A stretch of 28,008 nucleotides of DNA, from positions 1-28,008 of IMG/VR virus record IMGVR_UViG_3300017757_000101. One strand, written 5' to 3'. Numbering within the stretch: the stretch's first letter is position 1; each line of letters opens with the position of its first letter. The notes beneath the pieces were generated by a model that was not told where the DNA came from, ran no database searches, and was given only the letters and a program-made list of their open reading frames with translations. A program made the translations under genes and the position numbers. The stretch is from a virus. Below are positions 17,727 through 27,260 of this stretch, in pieces.

Positions 17727-17736
17727 ATAAAAACAC

Positions 17737-20700
17737 ATGGCAGAAATTATATACGTAACAGGAGAAGGTGACGAATACACTGAATCTCAGTTAATAGAAC
17801 TTGCTGAAAAAAACGGCAAAAGTGTTGAAGAATTTAAATCTTTAATAGGAGCTGTTTTAAAACAAAGTCAAGAAATAAAAAAAGAACCGATCTCAAAAGC
17901 AACTCAGGGTGCAGCTGCGGGATCGAAAGAAAACAATGTACCCGACGTTATGGAGCCGTTTTCGGTAAATACTTCTACGGTATCACTAGACAAGTATCTT
18001 GTAAGTGCTAGCGATTTAGCTGGTGACGAAACAGATGTTGTCAAAAATATAAATAGAAAACTTTCACAAGTAGGTTTAAATTCAACAGAAGGAACTGCCT
18101 GGGGTAGTTTAGATGCTATTAATTTATCAAAATTTAATGCAAAAGGTATTGAAGACACCGAACGTTTAATACCACTTTTGGGTATTGAAGCGTTAATGCA
18201 AGGTATATCTGTAAGTGACGATGATGATTTAGCTGCTTCTGCTGAAAAAATTAACGAATATATAAAAAATAATGGTAATCCTAATTACTTAAACGAAGCT
18301 AATGCAAGAAGTGCTGGTGTTTTTGAAGAATATAATAAATATATTAAAGCTCCAGAAATAGAAAATATTGAGCAAGAATACTGGAGTAGTCTTAGAAATA
18401 AATTTGCAAAAATTAAAAAAACATTAACAACAGGTAGTTTTTCTGATATATTTGATACTTCACCGAAAAGAACAAAAGACGGGACCGTTATATATAGAGA
18501 AGAACTTACTGAAAAAGATTTTGATTCACAAAGAGAATTTGAATTATATCAAATTTATGAAAAAGGAGGAGATTTTGGAAAAGCATCAGAAGAAGAATTA
18601 TTAAAATTTGATGCACAAAGAAAAGCAGATTACAAAGCAAGGAGATCTTCTGAGTTTGCTAATGATTTAGATCAAAAAACTAGAGATGATATATTAGCGC
18701 TGACTTTTAATTTACAAAACCAGGCTATTGAAACAGTTAAAAATTTACCTGAAGAAGCAAAAAAATTTGAATCTGAACTTAATACTTATAGAGCAAACGA
18801 AGAAGCATACGCAAAAGCTCCATCATTTGAAGGTTGGACAAATCTTACTACAGATTTTGAAAACTTGATAGAATCTCAAGCAAACCTACAAGAAAGTGAA
18901 AAATTAGTTAATCAATACATTGACGTAGCTCCACTAGCTATTAAAAATTTTGGAGCGGATTACAACAGACTTAGACAGTTAAGAACTGGTTTTAAAAACA
19001 TAGGTGTGGATATGATGTATATTGTAAATCAAATGGATCAATTATCTGGCGAAATATCTTATAGAGCTACAGGTAATCCTATGATGAAAATTCAAGCTCA
19101 ACTTGGCGAAGATCAAATAGTAGATCTTAGTAAAAGTATCGACAAGGAAACAGCTACATATCAAGAGTCTTTAAAAATTGACGAAATAAAATCTGCATCT
19201 GACGCAGGTAGATGGGTGGCGGCAAGTACTACAGAGCTTATACCTTCTTTTAGTATGGCTTTAACTGGTTCAGCAGCTCTTCCTTTGTTTTTTTTAAGTG
19301 GAGCAGGTAGCGCTGGTTTAGAGGTTGCTAAAGATCAAAAAGATGCAGCGATTCGTTTAAAGCAAAATTTAGAAAAATTAGAAACAGCTGAAGATCCTTT
19401 TTCTATTATGGCGCTAGAGTCTGAAATAGAGAAAGATAAGAAAACATTAAAAATTACTCCTGGACAAAAACTAACTAAACAATTTATTGATGGAATTGCA
19501 GAAGTTATGTTTGAAAAATACGGTACAATGCTACTGTTGAAGCAAGCTAAGAAAGGTTTAAAGATGATACCTAAACAAACTATTACTGAGTCTATAGTTT
19601 TTGCTGGTAAAGAAATGGCCACTGGTTTAAACAGAGAAGGATTATCAGAATGGGGTACAAACGCAATTCAAAACTGGTCTTCAATATATGTTTTAGATCA
19701 AAATAAAAATTTATTTCCAGAAGGCGCTGTAGGTGTAGAAAAATTCAAAGGTGTTTTTACTGGAGGCTTAGAAGTTTATGCTAAAGGAGCGTTAATGGGT
19801 GGTGCTATAAGCGGTACAAACGGTATAGCGGCTATAAAACAAGCTATAGCAAGTGAGCTTTATACTAAAGCAGATTTAGCAAAATTAAAAAATAACCTTA
19901 AAGCATTTAAAGAATTAACAGGTATTAATCTAGCTCAAAACTCTAGTTTAGATATAACTAATATACCTCTTCCTATGAGAACACCAGAGGTTAATGCTTT
20001 AATAGAAGAATTGCAAAGTGAGAAATTTAAATTAGATTCAGATGTTTTAAATAGATTAGGTACGGATTTAACTTTAGAACAAGCTTATGAAATAGGAGAA
20101 GTTAATTATAAAATTAGAGAAAACAGTAGAGCTTTTCAAGAAGCTTCTATGAATCCTAACATAACACCAGTTCAATTAAGGCAACTAGAAACTAAGTATA
20201 GAAACAACTTTAATGAATTAATGGGAGAGAGAGAAAGTCTTTTAACTAATAAAGATGCTTCTTTAGATAATTTAAAAAACAAAACACTTAATCAATTAAA
20301 GCAAGAGTTTAACTTAGGATATCAAATGTATTCAACAAGAATGCAAGCAGCCTCTTTTTTTAATCTTAATAAACAATGGGATAAACTTTCGCAAGAAGAA
20401 AAACAATCTTATTATGATAAGGTTAGAGAAGTTAACACAGAAGGAATTGAAGGAAAAGGTAAAGAACTTTATTTTAAAGAACAATATACTAAAGGTTTTG
20501 ATAGTGGTTTAGAAAACGCTAAAGCTTTTGCTGATCAGTTTATTACTAAAGATATTAATTTTGTAATTGCCGAAGGTAAAGATAAAAATAAACAAATACT
20601 TATAGCTTATGCTAGGGCTTTAGAAGACTCTGGACTTAAAGAAAAAGATAAAAAAGAAAGGCTAGCTAGAGTGACAGAAGCTTTAAACGACGGAAGTTTT

Positions 20701-23700
20701 GATGGTGTATCAGAAGGTAATTTTATTATTATAGATAAAGATGCTTCTATAGAAAAAATGAGAACAGGCATTGCTGCTCATGAAGTTTTACACCCTTACG
20801 TAAAACAACAATTTAAAAATCAGAAAAATATAGACGAAAAAGGTCAAGAGCTTTTAGACTATATGGAAAAATCTCAACCTGATTTACATGCTCAAGTTAT
20901 ATTTAGATTAGAAAGTAGCTACACTAAAAAAGATGCAGATGGAAAATTTGTAAAAGACGCTGCTTATTATGAAGAAGCTTTAAACGCTTTATCAGATGTG
21001 TTAGCAGATAACAGTGGCGAGTTTGGTTCTGAAATAAACGCTGACACTATAAACGTGATAAGAAATTTTATAAACTTAATGCTGCCGTCAGCTTTGCAAT
21101 TTAAAGAAAATGAAGGATTTAATGTTTTTCAGTTTGTTAAAAATTTTAATGGATCTGCACATTTTGGAGGTAAGTTTAAAGACAAAGGTAAAGTACCAGC
21201 AGCAACAATGCCTGAAGACGAAAAACAAGATAGAGCACAAACATTATCTTTGAGTAAATCTGCTCAAGCTGCTAAAAAAATAGTAGATGATATTGGATTA
21301 GCTAACAACTATGATCCTAATTCTGAAGCTTTAGCTAAGCAACTTCCTGGCATGATAGATGCTGTTATATCAAAAACTTTTAAAGGTTTAAGAAACGAAG
21401 TTCAAAAAGAATTAAACCAAGGCGTTCAGTTTGCTTTAATAAATCCTAGTAGAACAGGTAAAAGTGATTTAAATAGTTTTATTCCAGCTGAATATGATAA
21501 TGATGGTAAAAAAATAAAAGGTAACACAAGTTTATATGGATATTTAAACTTTAGAATAAACAAAAGAATACTAGACGTATTAAGATTAAATCCAACTTTG
21601 ATAAACAATTATCAACAACAAATTGATGATTCAACGCTTCAAATTTCTGGAGACGCTAACGTAAAAACAAACGCAGCTGTAACAGAAAAACAAAAATACA
21701 AAAGTTTATTAGCTAGTAAAGTTTTTGATACCGATGCTTTAAAAAATGTTAATCAAAAAATAATCAAAACTGTTAGAGTTTTAAAAAATCGTATTGACAA
21801 AGCTGTTTCTAAAAACGTCACACAAACACCTATAGTTAGAGAAATAAAACAATCAATAGCTAACGATGTTGACATTGATATTAAAAAAGAAATGGGTGGC
21901 AAAGCAAATGATAAGTTTAAAAACTTTTTAATAAAAAACAAAAAAGCCATACTAGAAAACGCAACAACTAGTTGGTTGTCTGTTGCTTTTCCTGCAGCAA
22001 TACAGAAAAAAGTAAACGGAGTTTTTACCTCTGACTGGAAAGGCAAAGTAATAGATATATCTGACACATCTACTAATCAAGCAGGTATGACATCAGGTTT
22101 TCAATTAATAAGAAGATTACCTAACGCTAATAACCAAATAAGTGATGAGCAATTTTTAGATAATTACTTTAAAAATGGCAACGTGATCGCAAGTAAAAAA
22201 GAATCTTTAGCTAAAGAATTAGGTGCTGAAGTTAGTTTTGAAATAATGAGTAGAGATTTAGCAACTCAAGGACCTATATATCAAGCGTTGGTTAAAAACC
22301 AACAAGCTTTAGGTTATGTTTTTGCTGACAACACTATTGAAAACCTTAGCAACCAAATGGAACGTGGTCAAATTAAATTTAGCGTTACTTCGCAAGAAAT
22401 GACGCAAGGTTTGTATGATTTATTAGATGTTGCTGTAAACTATGATACGAATAATTCTAATTTTATAGAAGCAAAAGAGTTGCAACCAAAAGAAATACAA
22501 GACGAATGGGATAACTTAGGTTTAAACGAATTGTTTGGCGATGGAGTTTCAGGTTTTAAAAGTCCTTTAATTCAATTATTTGAGCAAGATAAAATGCCAG
22601 CTATATTTAAACCATACATGTATGTTTACAGGCAAACTATAACTGCTAGAGCTCAAGAAGTATCAATGGACCAATTAAGAGATTTTTCCGAAGCTTTAAT
22701 GAAAGAAATGCCTTCTGATTTAGTTAAGTTTTTAGGTCCAGATGTATTTGCTATAACTAATAGGTATTTAGACGGTGCAATTACAAAAAGAGATAAAAAA
22801 GGTAATATTATACCTGACGCGCAGGGTAAATATGTAGCTCTAGCAAACTTAAGAAAAGAAATAATTGAAAATGTAGATAACTTAGACTTACCTTTTAACC
22901 CTGCAGATATTGAGATATTTAATTCTTCTTCAGGATTAATGCAGCAAATAGGTAACGTTTTAAGTAAAAAGATTTCAAAAGCTGATAAAATTAAAGAAAT
23001 AGAGAGAAGATTTGGAGACAGAATAAGAGCTGCAAACGCGGCTAATCATGCTGCTTTAGGGTATTTAATGGACAAAGCTACTGAGTTATTAGCTTCTAAA
23101 CCAGAGTTAGCTCCAGGTTTCATGAGATGGCAGGAATCTAATACAAGTAACGCTAGAGGAATGAGAGGTTTAACAACTTTAAATTTATTAGACATACGTG
23201 AAGGCTCTCAAGCCGCAAATGAATTTCATCCAGATTATTTACAAGCAGTTGAATATGCTACCGAGGCTGCGGAAAAAGCTTACAACAAACTTTCAAATAA
23301 AAGAAAAAGTTTAGTTTCTTTAGAGTCTTATACTCAAAATAGATTAAACAGCCCAACAACAAGCCCTATGTCTTACTTAAGGTTTAAAGGCGAGCATGTT
23401 GATCCTGCTGCAAATGTTTCATTATCTTTAGCCGAAATAGTTTTAAATAATGCTGCTAAAGTAATTAAAACACCTGTAGAGTTAGAAACTATATTAACTT
23501 ATCAAGCAATAGAGGTTGGTGAGGCTATTGCTAATTATACTCAAACACTAGGGGTTAAACTATATTCAGACATACAAGATGACGCTCCAGGAGGAACAAC
23601 AAGTAGGGCTAGAGATTTTAGGATGTTAGCTTTAAACAAAGGTCAAAGAAATAATTTCACAACCTTAGATGGTATTTCTGGTGACAACTATATAAAAAAC

Positions 23701-26529
23701 GAAATAATAAAACTAAGTGACAAAATAAATATAGACGAGCTAACTAGTATTAATTCTAAACAAAAAGCAATACAAAACGCTGAGTCATATAAATTATCAT
23801 TAACACCTAAAGGTATAACTGTTTTAGACTTTGACGATACGTTAGCCATAACTAAATCTAACGTACTTTACACAATGCCTGATGGCGTAAAAGGAAAAAT
23901 AGATGCTACAGAGTTTGCAGCTAGATCTGCAGAGCTTGAATCTAAAGGAGCTAAATTTGATTTTAGCGAATTTGACAAAGTTATAGACGGTAAAACAGCG
24001 CCATTATTTAAAAAAGCTTTAAAACTACAAGAAAAATTTGGGCCTACTAATATGTTTGTTTTAACAGCAAGACCTATGACTGCTGCTCCTGCAATAGAGG
24101 CGTTTTTGAAAACCAACGGATTAAACATACCTATAAAAAACATTACAGGATTAGAAGATGGTAAAGCATCTGCAAAAGCAGACTGGGTTTTAAACAAAGC
24201 TGCTGAAGGATATAATGATTTTTATTTTGCTGACGATGCTATCAAAAATGTTAAAGCTGTAAGAGACGCTTTAGAAACTGTAGATGTTAAATCAAAAGTT
24301 CAACAAGCTAGAATTAATTTTAGCAAAACATTTAGCACTAGATTTAACGACATGATAGAAAGAAACAAAGGAGTTGCTTCAGAAGCAAGATACTCTGAAA
24401 TTGTAGCAAGAAGAATGGGAGCAGGTATTGGTAAATATAAAGTTTTTCTACCTCCTTCTGCCGAAGATTTTGAAGGTATGACTTCTTATGTTTTTGCTGG
24501 TAAAGGAAAACAAGGTAACGAAGATCAAAAGTTTTTTCAAGACGCTTTAATAAAACCTTACATGAAAGGAGTTTCTGCAATAGAAAATAGTAAGCAAACA
24601 TTATTAAAAGATTATAAAAACTTACAAGCTTTATCAAAGGAAAATAGATTAAGTAAACTAATTCCTTCTGGAGATTTTACTTATGACCAAGCTGTAAGAG
24701 TGTTTTTATGGACTAAAGCTGGATATGAAATACCTGGTATATCAAAAAGAGACGCTGCTAAACTAAATCAACTAGTAGCAGGTGATCAAAAATTAAGTGC
24801 TTTTGCAAACTCTGCATTATTAATGAGTAAAGAAAATGTTTGGCCTGAACCAAGTAAATACTGGGACACTCAATCGTTATTGTCTGATTTAAATAGCATG
24901 AATGATGGAGTAAAAAGAAAAGAATATTTAGCAGAGTTTATAGAAAATGTTGATGAAATATTTAGCGATCAAAATTTAAACAAAATACAAGCTTTATATG
25001 GCACAAGACAAAGAGATGCTTTAGAAGATATAATATATAGAATGAAGACTGGTACAAACAGACCTTCAGGTAGCAACAAGATAACAAACAAATGGAATAA
25101 TTGGGTAAATAACTCTATTGGTGCTATTATGTTTTTTAACAGAAAATCAGCATTGCTACAAACTTTGTCAACAGTAAACTTTATTAATTGGTCAGATAAT
25201 AATCCTGTAAAAGCTGGTATTTCATTTGCAAATCAACCACAGTTTTGGAAAGATTTTACTTATATATTTAATTCTAATAAATTAAAAGAACGTAGATCAG
25301 GACTAAAAATTAACGTAAATGAATCTGAAATAGCTAACGCTGCAAAAGGAGCTAAAAATAAAGCAAATGCAGTTCTTGCTAAGATACTAGAAAAAGGATT
25401 TTTACCTACACAAATGGTGGATAGTTTTGCTATAGCGGCAGGTGGAGCTTCTTTTTATAGAAATAGAGTAAATACTTATATAGGTCAAGGTTTAACTAAG
25501 CAAGAGGCAGAAGCTAAAGCATGGGAAGATTTCTCTGCAATAGCAGATTCAACACAACAGTCGTCAGATCCGTTGCTAATATCACCTCAACAAGCTAGTA
25601 CAATTGGTAGACTTGTTTTGAATTTTCAAAACGTTACAATGCAGTATACTAGGTTAATGAAAAAAGCTGGTTTAGATTTAATAAAAAGAAGAATATCTCA
25701 AGGTTATGAAACTCAATTACAAAGTGATTTATCTAATATATCTAAAATAATATATTACGGCGCTGTTCAAAACGCTATATTTACTGCTTTACAAAATGCT
25801 TTGTTTGCGTTTTTACCTGGGTTTGATGAAGATGAAGATGAAGAAAGAAAAGATGCAAATTTAGACAAAAAGACAAGTAGAATGTTAAATAGCATGTTAG
25901 ATACTTTGTTAAAAGGATCAGGTCTTACTGGTGCAACTATTTCAGCTATTAAAAATGTTGTTATGAAATATAACGAACAAGAAAAGAAAGGATATATGGC
26001 TGATCATACTTACACTATACTTGAGGCTGCTAATATTTCCCCACCTATTGGATCTAAATTAAGAAAAATATACAGCGCTATACAAACAAATAAGTTTGAA
26101 AAAGCTGTTATAGCTGAAAGAGGATTTGATATTACAATAGATGGTAAGTTTAATTTAAGTCCTAAATACCAAGTACTAGGCTCTTTAGTTGAAGGTGTTA
26201 CTAATTTTCCTGCTGATAGAATTGTTTCAGAAATTAACGCAATTGCAGAATCTTTAGATACTAGAAACACTAAATACCAAAGATTAGCTTTAGGTTTAGG
26301 TTGGAGAGCTTGGGATGTAAATGCTAAAAATGAAGAAAACGATTTAATAAAGCAAGAAGCAAAAGAAAAAAAGAAAATAAAAAGTAAAGAAAAATCTAAA
26401 ATTAAAGCTAAGTCAAAAAGAGATAAAGCTAAAGAATTAAAAGCAGAAGAAGCTAAAAGAAAAGCTGATGAGTTTAACGCGTTGACTAAAAAACAGCAAG
26501 ACTCTATATTAAATGCGTATTATAATTAA
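17737..26529 (+). CDS. Giant polyvalent ejection protein (metallopeptidase + HAD)
   Basis: At 2930 residues this is the last and largest virion-module gene, in the position of T7 gp16. In order it has: a short acidic helical N-terminal unit (about 8-40) and a low-complexity linker; long coiled helices (about 200-480); two Gly/Ala hydrophobic stretches (about 501-528 and 672-700) suited to membrane insertion; a zincin-like site His1015-Glu1016-x-x-His1019 with candidate third ligand Glu1079 or Glu1080; a helical region; and a HAD domain with nucleophile Asp2031, acid Asp2033, Thr2110, Lys2147 and Asp2166-Asp2167. From about 2230 to 2720 there is a block I recall from uncultured marine phage proteins and which resembles large polyvalent protein domains, with an Asp/Glu run near 2698. 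The tail is Lys-rich. It is probably packaged and ejected. The catalytic roles are inferred from motifs. Confidence 0.82.
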   Translation: MAEIIYVTGEGDEYTESQLIELAEKNGKSVEEFKSLIGAVLKQSQEIKKEPISKATQGAAAGSKENNVPDVMEPFSVNTSTVSLDKYLVSASDLAGDETDVVKNINRKLSQVGLNSTEGTAWGSLDAINLSKFNAKGIEDTERLIPLLGIEALMQGISVSDDDDLAASAEKINEYIKNNGNPNYLNEANARSAGVFEEYNKYIKAPEIENIEQEYWSSLRNKFAKIKKTLTTGSFSDIFDTSPKRTKDGTVIYREELTEKDFDSQREFELYQIYEKGGDFGKASEEELLKFDAQRKADYKARRSSEFANDLDQKTRDDILALTFNLQNQAIETVKNLPEEAKKFESELNTYRANEEAYAKAPSFEGWTNLTTDFENLIESQANLQESEKLVNQYIDVAPLAIKNFGADYNRLRQLRTGFKNIGVDMMYIVNQMDQLSGEISYRATGNPMMKIQAQLGEDQIVDLSKSIDKETATYQESLKIDEIKSASDAGRWVAASTTELIPSFSMALTGSAALPLFFLSGAGSAGLEVAKDQKDAAIRLKQNLEKLETAEDPFSIMALESEIEKDKKTLKITPGQKLTKQFIDGIAEVMFEKYGTMLLLKQAKKGLKMIPKQTITESIVFAGKEMATGLNREGLSEWGTNAIQNWSSIYVLDQNKNLFPEGAVGVEKFKGVFTGGLEVYAKGALMGGAISGTNGIAAIKQAIASELYTKADLAKLKNNLKAFKELTGINLAQNSSLDITNIPLPMRTPEVNALIEELQSEKFKLDSDVLNRLGTDLTLEQAYEIGEVNYKIRENSRAFQEASMNPNITPVQLRQLETKYRNNFNELMGERESLLTNKDASLDNLKNKTLNQLKQEFNLGYQMYSTRMQAASFFNLNKQWDKLSQEEKQSYYDKVREVNTEGIEGKGKELYFKEQYTKGFDSGLENAKAFADQFITKDINFVIAEGKDKNKQILIAYARALEDSGLKEKDKKERLARVTEALNDGSFDGVSEGNFIIIDKDASIEKMRTGIAAHEVLHPYVKQQFKNQKNIDEKGQELLDYMEKSQPDLHAQVIFRLESSYTKKDADGKFVKDAAYYEEALNALSDVLADNSGEFGSEINADTINVIRNFINLMLPSALQFKENEGFNVFQFVKNFNGSAHFGGKFKDKGKVPAATMPEDEKQDRAQTLSLSKSAQAAKKIVDDIGLANNYDPNSEALAKQLPGMIDAVISKTFKGLRNEVQKELNQGVQFALINPSRTGKSDLNSFIPAEYDNDGKKIKGNTSLYGYLNFRINKRILDVLRLNPTLINNYQQQIDDSTLQISGDANVKTNAAVTEKQKYKSLLASKVFDTDALKNVNQKIIKTVRVLKNRIDKAVSKNVTQTPIVREIKQSIANDVDIDIKKEMGGKANDKFKNFLIKNKKAILENATTSWLSVAFPAAIQKKVNGVFTSDWKGKVIDISDTSTNQAGMTSGFQLIRRLPNANNQISDEQFLDNYFKNGNVIASKKESLAKELGAEVSFEIMSRDLATQGPIYQALVKNQQALGYVFADNTIENLSNQMERGQIKFSVTSQEMTQGLYDLLDVAVNYDTNNSNFIEAKELQPKEIQDEWDNLGLNELFGDGVSGFKSPLIQLFEQDKMPAIFKPYMYVYRQTITARAQEVSMDQLRDFSEALMKEMPSDLVKFLGPDVFAITNRYLDGAITKRDKKGNIIPDAQGKYVALANLRKEIIENVDNLDLPFNPADIEIFNSSSGLMQQIGNVLSKKISKADKIKEIERRFGDRIRAANAANHAALGYLMDKATELLASKPELAPGFMRWQESNTSNARGMRGLTTLNLLDIREGSQAANEFHPDYLQAVEYATEAAEKAYNKLSNKRKSLVSLESYTQNRLNSPTTSPMSYLRFKGEHVDPAANVSLSLAEIVLNNAAKVIKTPVELETILTYQAIEVGEAIANYTQTLGVKLYSDIQDDAPGGTTSRARDFRMLALNKGQRNNFTTLDGISGDNYIKNEIIKLSDKINIDELTSINSKQKAIQNAESYKLSLTPKGITVLDFDDTLAITKSNVLYTMPDGVKGKIDATEFAARSAELESKGAKFDFSEFDKVIDGKTAPLFKKALKLQEKFGPTNMFVLTARPMTAAPAIEAFLKTNGLNIPIKNITGLEDGKASAKADWVLNKAAEGYNDFYFADDAIKNVKAVRDALETVDVKSKVQQARINFSKTFSTRFNDMIERNKGVASEARYSEIVARRMGAGIGKYKVFLPPSAEDFEGMTSYVFAGKGKQGNEDQKFFQDALIKPYMKGVSAIENSKQTLLKDYKNLQALSKENRLSKLIPSGDFTYDQAVRVFLWTKAGYEIPGISKRDAAKLNQLVAGDQKLSAFANSALLMSKENVWPEPSKYWDTQSLLSDLNSMNDGVKRKEYLAEFIENVDEIFSDQNLNKIQALYGTRQRDALEDIIYRMKTGTNRPSGSNKITNKWNNWVNNSIGAIMFFNRKSALLQTLSTVNFINWSDNNPVKAGISFANQPQFWKDFTYIFNSNKLKERRSGLKINVNESEIANAAKGAKNKANAVLAKILEKGFLPTQMVDSFAIAAGGASFYRNRVNTYIGQGLTKQEAEAKAWEDFSAIADSTQQSSDPLLISPQQASTIGRLVLNFQNVTMQYTRLMKKAGLDLIKRRISQGYETQLQSDLSNISKIIYYGAVQNAIFTALQNALFAFLPGFDEDEDEERKDANLDKKTSRMLNSMLDTLLKGSGLTGATISAIKNVVMKYNEQEKKGYMADHTYTILEAANISPPIGSKLRKIYSAIQTNKFEKAVIAERGFDITIDGKFNLSPKYQVLGSLVEGVTNFPADRIVSEINAIAESLDTRNTKYQRLALGLGWRAWDVNAKNEENDLIKQEAKEKKKIKSKEKSKIKAKSKRDKAKELKAEEAKRKADEFNALTKKQQDSILNAYYN

Positions 26530-26547
26530 AACTTAAATAAACAAAAA

Positions 26548-26637
26548 ATGATAGTAAAAATGAAAAAACTTTGGAACTCATTAATGTATAGGTTAATGTT
26601 TAAGAATTACGAATGTGAATGTGAAAATAAAAAATAA
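26548..26637 (+). CDS. Small ORF between virion and lysis modules
   Basis: A 29-residue ORF fills most of the 109-base gap. It begins Met-Ile-Val-Lys-Met-Lys-Lys-Leu-Trp-Asn, so an internal Met at residue 5 (base 26560) is an alternative start. It ends Asn-Tyr-Glu-Cys-Glu-Cys-Glu-Asn-Lys-Lys. It is an amphipathic basic helix with a terminal Cys-Glu-Cys-Glu motif. An A-rich leader precedes it and the next gene starts two bases after its stop, which suits real translation. The function is unknown, and it could be a chance ORF. Confidence 0.4.
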   Translation: MIVKMKKLWNSLMYRLMFKNYECECENKK

Positions 26638-26638
26638 T

Positions 26639-27259
26639 ATGAAAAAACTAATAATACTAGTAATGCTACTATGTAGCTGTGGAAGTTATCAATACATTAA
26701 TGATACTATGCTTATAACAGAGACAACAGACGTTTCTGTGTTTAGCGATTACAATACTAATATTATACGTTTTGTTATTAAGCCAATAAAGCCAAGATTT
26801 TATTATGCTAATAATTACGGATATTGGGGTATGAGACCTTTGTGGTATGATTTTGATTTTTATCAAGGCAGTTATTATTCTTATTATTCTAGCTTTTACA
26901 GACCGTGGAATTACTGGGATTATTACCTTAGACCTTGGAATCAAGGGCCTTTTAATAATCAAGGTTATAATGTGGTTTATAATTCTAGCAGAAGAACTAT
27001 GAAAGTTAAAGATAAAATAGCCTTAGGTAAACTAAGTAGATCTAGACTCGTTATAAATAACAAACCAGTTGTAACTTATAAACCAGTTGTAAAGCCAGTA
27101 ATAAATTACAATAGGCTAAAACCTATAATAAACAATAGCTATAATAAACCTAGCTTTAATAGTAAACCTAGTTTTAATTCTAGGCCAAGTTATAATTCAA
27201 AACCAAGTATTAATAATTCACCTTCTTTAGTTGTAAGAAGTTTAAAAAAAGGAAGCTAA
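26639..27259 (+). CDS. Phage-encoded lipoprotein, Trp/Tyr-rich
   Basis: The start at 26639 gives 206 residues beginning with a lipoprotein signal: Met-Lys-Lys, a run of Leu/Ile/Val/Met, then Leu-Leu-Cys-Ser-Cys-Gly at about residues 10-15. The form is typical of flavobacterial lipoproteins, so the mature protein would be a membrane lipoprotein. An ATG 24 bases upstream (26615) would spoil this signal and lies inside the preceding small ORF. Residues about 55-125 are extremely rich in Tyr, Trp, Phe, Pro and Asn. A basic stretch follows (about 125-145). The end has four hexapeptide near-repeats of the Lys-Pro-Ser-Phe-Asn-Ser type. No enzymatic motif is visible. Position at the head of the lysis genes suggests expression late in infection. 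It may act in envelope remodelling or block further adsorption, both of which are inference. Confidence 0.75.
   Translation: MKKLIILVMLLCSCGSYQYINDTMLITETTDVSVFSDYNTNIIRFVIKPIKPRFYYANNYGYWGMRPLWYDFDFYQGSYYSYYSSFYRPWNYWDYYLRPWNQGPFNNQGYNVVYNSSRRTMKVKDKIALGKLSRSRLVINNKPVVTYKPVVKPVINYNRLKPIINNSYNKPSFNSKPSFNSRPSYNSKPSINNSPSLVVRSLKKGS
27146..27217 (+). repeat. Four 18-bp coding repeats in lipoprotein gene
   Basis: Four tandem units of 18 bases encode Lys-Pro-Ser-Phe-Asn-Ser twice, then Arg-Pro-Ser-Tyr-Asn-Ser and Lys-Pro-Ser-Ile-Asn-Asn (residues about 170-193). DNA copies have drifted at third positions while the peptide pattern is kept. This suggests selection on the protein, with unit number possibly variable between strains. 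Confidence 0.75.
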
Positions 27260-27260
27260 A

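Noticed and set aside
24344-24637. Minus-strand ORF of 97 residues inside the giant gene
   Set aside because: Its Leu/Phe/Lys-rich composition is an antisense artefact of AT-rich coding sequence, and it has no plausible leader.
17737-26529. Giant protein as a virion RNA polymerase of the crAss-like type
   Set aside because: I found no polymerase double-psi-barrel signature; the one Asp-Phe-Asp-Asp motif is accompanied by all HAD motifs and is better explained as HAD.
26669-26962. Minus-strand ORF opposite the lipoprotein gene
   Set aside because: It is Ile-rich antisense of a well-supported lipoprotein with a clear signal peptide.
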